Positions 60,318 to 64,000 of a DNA stretch of 64,000 nucleotides are shown one piece after another. The translations under genes and the position numbers were made by a program. Positions within the stretch are counted from its first letter, which is position 1, and each line of letters starts with the position of its first letter. The notes beneath the pieces were generated by a model. The model ran no database searches and was not told the origin of the DNA. It saw nothing but the letters and a program-made list of their open reading frames with translations. Source of the DNA: Hyphomicrobiales bacterium (GTDB lineage Bacteria; Pseudomonadota; Alphaproteobacteria; Rhizobiales; Rhizobiaceae). The stretch covers positions 29,913-93,912 of the forward strand of contig UCIT01000004.1 in NCBI GenBank assembly GCA_900472625.1. The letters run 5' to 3'.

Positions 60318-61145
60318 TCAATCCTTCTTGGGACTGGCCGATTTCAGATACGTCATGCTGGCACGAGCGCCCTCCAGCGGGTCGGGCCAGGCATCAAGTT
60401 CCGCGCAGATCCAGCCGGCAAAGCCGATATCGCGCAATGCGGCGATGATGCCGTCCGTCGGCACGTCACCACGATCGAGGGGCGTGAAGGCGAAGGGTTC
60501 GCGCTGCAGGCCCTTGAGATGGACATAAGAAATGCGCGAAGCGTGATCCCGGATAAGCGTTGCGGGATCGCCGCCGGCTGCGGCGAGATGCGCCGTGTCC
60601 GGGCAGAAATCGATACCCGTGAGGCTGAAGATCTTGGCAACCTCCGCCGGTCCTTCCACGATCGTGGAGAGATGGGGATGGTAATGGGCGCGCAGGCCGC
60701 GTGCGCTGGCAATCTCCCCGACCCGATCCAGCGCTGTGGCAAGCTTGTGAAAATCTGCTTCTCGCGTTCCATCGAAACGCTTTGCGCCGCCACCGACGAC
60801 CAGATGCGGAGCGCCGAGTTCGGCGGCCCGATCCGCCGCACGGGTGACCCGTGCCAACTCCTCGGGCAAGATGTCGTCGAAGATGAAGTTTCCACCGGCA
60901 TAGGCCGCGACCAGGCTCAGGCCATGGTCGGAAAGCAGGGCACGCATGTCGCCCGCAGAGAAATCGAGCAGGTTGCCGTCGAACAGCTCCACGCCCTCAT
61001 AGCCTGCCGCTGCGATATCGGCGAAGGCGCGGCGCATGTTGCCGAAGGTTCGGTAGGAAAGCTGCGTGATCGAGGTGACGCCGACGGCGCTTCCACCCAA
61101 CTCCCCCCAGCAATTGGCATGATAGGCCAGTTTGCAGCCATCCAT
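60318..61145 (-). CDS. Sugar phosphate isomerase/epimerase (AP-endonuclease-2-type TIM barrel)
   Basis: About 275 residues forming a xylose-isomerase-like TIM barrel: AYHANCWGELGGSAVGVTSI, AAGYEGVELFDGNLLDFSAG with the metal Glu, PHLVVGGGAKRFDGTREADF, LRAHYHPHLSTIV with His ligands, IDFCPDTAHLAAAGGDPATL and the final Glu in WICAELDAWPDP. Metal-dependent isomerase or epimerase of a sugar or inositol-like compound. First gene of the operon after GAGGAGAGG; gap of 38 bp to the binding-protein gene. Confidence 0.92.
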   Translation of the reverse strand: MDGCKLAYHANCWGELGGSAVGVTSITQLSYRTFGNMRRAFADIAAAGYEGVELFDGNLLDFSAGDMRALLSDHGLSLVAAYAGGNFIFDDILPEELARVTRAADRAAELGAPHLVVGGGAKRFDGTREADFHKLATALDRVGEIASARGLRAHYHPHLSTIVEGPAEVAKIFSLTGIDFCPDTAHLAAAGGDPATLIRDHASRISYVHLKGLQREPFAFTPLDRGDVPTDGIIAALRDIGFAGWICAELDAWPDPLEGARASMTYLKSASPKKD

Positions 61146-61220
61146 GGTCCTCTCCTCCTCAAGATATTTCCACCAGATGACGACTTTAATGCGCCCATAT
61201 AAAACGTATGTCAACATTTA

Positions 61221-61230
61221 AAATGCATTT
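61221..61230. promoter_or_regulatory. Candidate operator in the divergent promoter region
   Basis: A perfect palindrome AAATGCATTT within an AT-rich stretch between the sugar operon and the ROK gene. It is where an autoregulating ROK repressor would be expected to bind; not more than a suggestion. Confidence 0.3.
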
Positions 61231-61333
61231 ATCAGTCCACTTATGCTGATTTAATGCAGAAGTTTGTTGTTGCGCGTCTCAAGAGGAGCATTTATCAAGG
61301 TTCATCCGCTTTGTTCGGGCGAAAGGAACAGAC

Positions 61334-62689
61334 ATGCCTGCCACGGCGAAGATGGACGCCCATCTACAGCCCCGCCGAAAGGGCCGCCCGCGCACGGCGG
61401 AGACGGCTGCGCCCAGCCTGGTGGAAATTCTCAACCTGGTGCGCACGGAGAAGGCCACGACCCGGCAGGAGCTGGAGCGCGAGAGCGAACTCGGCCGCGC
61501 CGTGGTGGCGGATCGTCTTGGCACGCTGACCGAGCTCGGACTTGTCGATGAAAGCGAACTGGGGACGGCCACAGGCGGACGGGCGCCGCGGCTGGTGCAG
61601 TTTTCTGCCCATCGCGGCAGCCTTCTCGTCGCGACCCTCGATCAGACGGCGCTCGGCGTCGGCCTTGCCGATCTCGGTGGCAAGCTGAAGATGGAGCATC
61701 ATGAGGCGGCGGATCTGACACAGCCTGTCTCTGCACTGCTCGACCGGCTCACCACGCTGTTTCGCTGGATTGTCGAGATGCAGCCGGATGCGGGCGAGCT
61801 CTGGGGTATCTCCATTTCGGTGCCGGGCGTGGTGACCGACAGTGGCGAGAGCTTTTTTCAAAACGCCACGCCCCCGGTCCTGCCCGGCTGGGAAAGCTTC
61901 CCCCTAGTCGAGAAACTGGTCGAGGCATTCGACGTTCCCGTGTGGCTGCGCTCCAGTGTCGAAACCATGACCATGGGTGAATTTCACTCCGGCGCCGGCG
62001 TCGGCCATCGCGCCATGCTGTTTGTCAAGGTGGGCAAGCGGATCGGCGCGGGTCTCGTCAGCGACGGCCTACTGTTTCGCGGGGCACAGGGGGCGGTTGG
62101 CCTAATCGGCTCCGTGCCCGTCAGTGCCGGCGAGCGGCACGGCACGCTGGAAACCATGGCCGGCTCCGAGGCGATCATCCGCGAAGGCCGCCAGCAGGCG
62201 GAAAGGGGATTGAGCCCGATCCTCGCCGAGCATCTGCGGCGCGGCGGAGAGATCACCGCCGTCGAGGTGGCGCAGGCAGCCCATATGGGCGATGCCGGCG
62301 CGATCGACATCCTCTCCCAAAGCGGTCGCATGATCGGCCAGGTGGTGGCAACACTCGCCAACATGCTGAACCCGGAGCTGATCGTGCTGTCCGGATCAAT
62401 CGCCCAGAGCAACGACATTCTTCTCGCGGCGGCCCGCGAGGCCATCTATGGCGCCTCTCATCCGCTCGTCAGCCGCGACCTCCAGATCATCCGCTCGCAG
62501 ATGGGGAGTTCGTCCGGCCTTGTCGGCGCGGCGATCGTGGCGACGGAAAGCCTGTTTTCGCCTGCGGTCCTGCGCGACTGGATCATGGCCGGGCGGCCGC
62601 AGGCGCATCCACAATTCGAGGCCCTTCGCGGCCGCCTGGAGACGCAGACCGCTGCCGTTGCCGCGGTCATGCCGCCTCCGAAAGCTTGA
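61334..62689 (+). CDS. ROK-family transcriptional regulator lacking the zinc-binding motif
   Basis: A 451-residue ROK protein. N-terminal winged helix (LVEILNLVRTEKATTRQELE, ESELGRAVVADRLGTLTELG) and C-terminal sugar-kinase-like domain (SLLVATLDQTALGVGLADLG, ISVSVPGVV-type loop, FVKVGKRIGAGLVSDGLLFR, LANMLNPELIVLSGSIA). The usual CxCGxxGC zinc motif is absent: the region reads SVPVSAGERHGTLETMAG. Such ROK proteins lose either metal or direct sugar-binding ability. It faces the sugar operon and probably represses it. AAAGGAAC precedes the ATG. Confidence 0.93.
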   Translation: MPATAKMDAHLQPRRKGRPRTAETAAPSLVEILNLVRTEKATTRQELERESELGRAVVADRLGTLTELGLVDESELGTATGGRAPRLVQFSAHRGSLLVATLDQTALGVGLADLGGKLKMEHHEAADLTQPVSALLDRLTTLFRWIVEMQPDAGELWGISISVPGVVTDSGESFFQNATPPVLPGWESFPLVEKLVEAFDVPVWLRSSVETMTMGEFHSGAGVGHRAMLFVKVGKRIGAGLVSDGLLFRGAQGAVGLIGSVPVSAGERHGTLETMAGSEAIIREGRQQAERGLSPILAEHLRRGGEITAVEVAQAAHMGDAGAIDILSQSGRMIGQVVATLANMLNPELIVLSGSIAQSNDILLAAAREAIYGASHPLVSRDLQIIRSQMGSSSGLVGAAIVATESLFSPAVLRDWIMAGRPQAHPQFEALRGRLETQTAAVAAVMPPPKA

Positions 62690-62698
62690 GGTGCGCCG

Positions 62699-63703
62699 AT
62701 GGTGATTGAAGGACTGGGTCCCCGTGGGGAACGGGCATCGGCCCCGGAACGGGTGCTGCTGCTGCCGGAGGACAAGGCGCGGGCAAGGGCGGCCGGCCTG
62801 CGCGTGGCGATCGTGCTGCATACGCTGGCGAGCGACTGGGCCAAGCAGCAACTGGCCGGCATCGTCGGAACGCTGGGCGATTGCGGCGTGGCGGTCATCG
62901 ATGTCGTCGATTGCGGTTTCACGCCGGAGGTACAGATCGAGGCGCTGGACCGGCTGATCCGCGAGGCACCGGACGCGATCATTTCGCTGCCCGTCGCCAA
63001 TGCAAAGGTTGCTGCCGCCCATGCCCGCGTTTCCGCCGCCGGGATCAAGCTGGTGCTGCTGGACAATGTGCCGACCGGCTTGCTGCCTGGCAAGGATTAC
63101 GTCTCGCTGATTTCAGCCGACAATTTCGGCCTCGGCAAGATGGCGGCCGAGGGTCTGGCGCCGCATCTCGGCGAAGAGGGGGATGTCGGCGTGCTCGGCT
63201 ACGACTCCGATTTCTTCGCAACCAACGAGCGCGAGATCGCCTTCGTCAAATGGATGCGGATCAACCGCCCCCGCCACCGCCTGCATGTCGCCCGATTCCC
63301 GTCCCTTGCAGAGGCGGGCACCAAGGCCTCGGCGCTGGCAGAAAAGCATCCGGGCCTGAAGGGCCTGTTCGTGGTGTGGGATACACCCGCAAGCGCTGCA
63401 GCCGCCGCCTTGGCCTCTGCAGGTTTGTCCGTTCCGATTGGCACCGTCGATCTCGGCAAGGAAGCAGCCATCAGCCTGTCCGGCGGCGGACCGATCGTCA
63501 TGATCGCGGCCCAGCAGCCGTTCAGGCAGGGGCAGACGGCAGCCTCGACAACGGTAACCGCCCTCCTTAATCGTCTTACGCCAGCTTGGGTTGCCCTGCC
63601 CGGCGTCTCGGTCACGGCTTCCAATGTGGTGGAATCTTTCCAGACGATCTGGCGCTCTCCGGCACCCCGAGAAGTCTTGAGACAGCAGAACCTTCTCCGC
63701 TGA
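62699..63703 (+). CDS. Cytoplasmic paralogue of the sugar-binding protein
   Basis: A 334-residue type I periplasmic-binding-protein fold without signal peptide or membrane anchor: the N-terminus is VIEGLGPRGERASAPERVLL. It aligns end to end with the secreted protein at 59158: LDNVPTGLLPGKDYVSLISA here and MDNVPAGFKAGKDYVSVVSA there, GLFVVWDTPASAAAAALASA and IWAVWDVPAEGVIAAARNAG, and the shared end SVVESFQTIW/LLDSWKTVY. The start codon lies 9 bp after the ROK stop, so the two are one operon. It probably acts inside the cell as a ligand-sensing partner of the ROK regulator. Confidence 0.9.
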   Translation: MVIEGLGPRGERASAPERVLLLPEDKARARAAGLRVAIVLHTLASDWAKQQLAGIVGTLGDCGVAVIDVVDCGFTPEVQIEALDRLIREAPDAIISLPVANAKVAAAHARVSAAGIKLVLLDNVPTGLLPGKDYVSLISADNFGLGKMAAEGLAPHLGEEGDVGVLGYDSDFFATNEREIAFVKWMRINRPRHRLHVARFPSLAEAGTKASALAEKHPGLKGLFVVWDTPASAAAAALASAGLSVPIGTVDLGKEAAISLSGGGPIVMIAAQQPFRQGQTAASTTVTALLNRLTPAWVALPGVSVTASNVVESFQTIWRSPAPREVLRQQNLLR

Positions 63704-64000
63704 GCTTGGGCTGTCTGAAGATTTAGCGGTGAGACAATCCCTTGTCGGTTCAAAATTTGGACTGATGAGACCATAACCCGGATTGGTCTCATGCGATCGG
63801 GCGCAGCGCCTCCACTCGTACAACTTCATTGTACTGCGCGATGTCCCGCATTTTCGCGCGCAAAAATTAGCTCATTAACCCGGAAATAATTGCCCCTCGC
63901 CCGCCCTGTTGACTGATGCCCAAAGCCAGGGCACAAAGGTGGCATCCACGGTCGCTCGCGGCAGGAAAATATAGGGAATTCAGGTCGTGTACGGCAAGTC
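63704..64000. other. Gene-free end of window
   Basis: No supported gene; long plus- and minus-frame ORFs at 63113-63829 are shadows of the binding-protein gene. Confidence 0.35.

Noticed and set aside
1..64000. CRISPR array, tRNA, rRNA, phage or integrase-type island
   Set aside because: No regular short repeats with spacers, no tRNA-like clover leaf, no integrase or attachment-site pair was seen by eye; only the IS21 and the IS66 scrap are mobile.

Overview
The window looks like the genome of a member of the Rhizobiaceae (Rhizobium, Agrobacterium or Ensifer type), either chromosome or a large secondary replicon. The basis is the moderately high GC, two adjacent SyrB-like proteins, an EcfG-type (ECF15-like) sigma factor, DUF6894 and DUF2934 small proteins, TIGR02587/TIGR02588 membrane proteins, HWE-kinase relics, and CUT2-type sugar ABC operons. 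No tRNA, rRNA or CRISPR array was seen.

1-5.4 kb: the 3' part of a hybrid histidine kinase, a NUDIX hydrolase, then a corA magnesium-transporter gene destroyed twice. An intact IS21-family element (istA/istB, 2215-4812) sits inside it with a perfect 8-bp target duplication, and there is also an in-frame amber codon upstream.

5.4-47 kb: a stress, signalling and accessory region made of many small rhizobial hypothetical proteins, single-domain response regulators, two Crp/Fnr regulators, a cyclic-nucleotide-binding protein, a PAS protein, a CBS protein, VOC proteins, TreZ, a sugar dehydrogenase-PEBP fusion, a DUF2252 protein, a GGDEF/EAL protein, a YciE-like ferritin-like protein and a coupled SDR-GH15-SMP30 operon. 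At least eleven promoter-proximal GGAAC-N16-nnTT sites, the form bound by alphaproteobacterial EcfG general-stress sigma factors, lie immediately upstream of these genes, and an EcfG-like sigma gene is encoded here (15903-16430). The same region is full of decaying genes: Ku, an MFS transporter, an HWE kinase with receiver relics, DUF4142, DUF6894, DUF2252, an IS66 orfA, a LysR regulator, an MBL hydrolase. Two related blocks at 6.5-8.1 kb and 19.4-21.0 kb appear to be an old duplication whose copies decayed in complementary ways.

47-54.3 kb: two SyrB-like genes, then an XdhC-PaoA-PaoB-PaoC molybdenum hydroxylase operon with overlapping genes, divergent from a TetR regulator.

55-63.7 kb: a sugar catabolic operon on the minus strand (isomerase/epimerase, periplasmic binding protein, Gfo/Idh/MocA dehydrogenase, ABC ATPase, permease, ABM-type monooxygenase), divergent from a ROK regulator. 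The ROK gene is followed by a paralogue of the periplasmic binding protein that has no signal peptide and may act as a cytoplasmic sugar sensor. This end is orderly and undecayed compared with the middle of the window.
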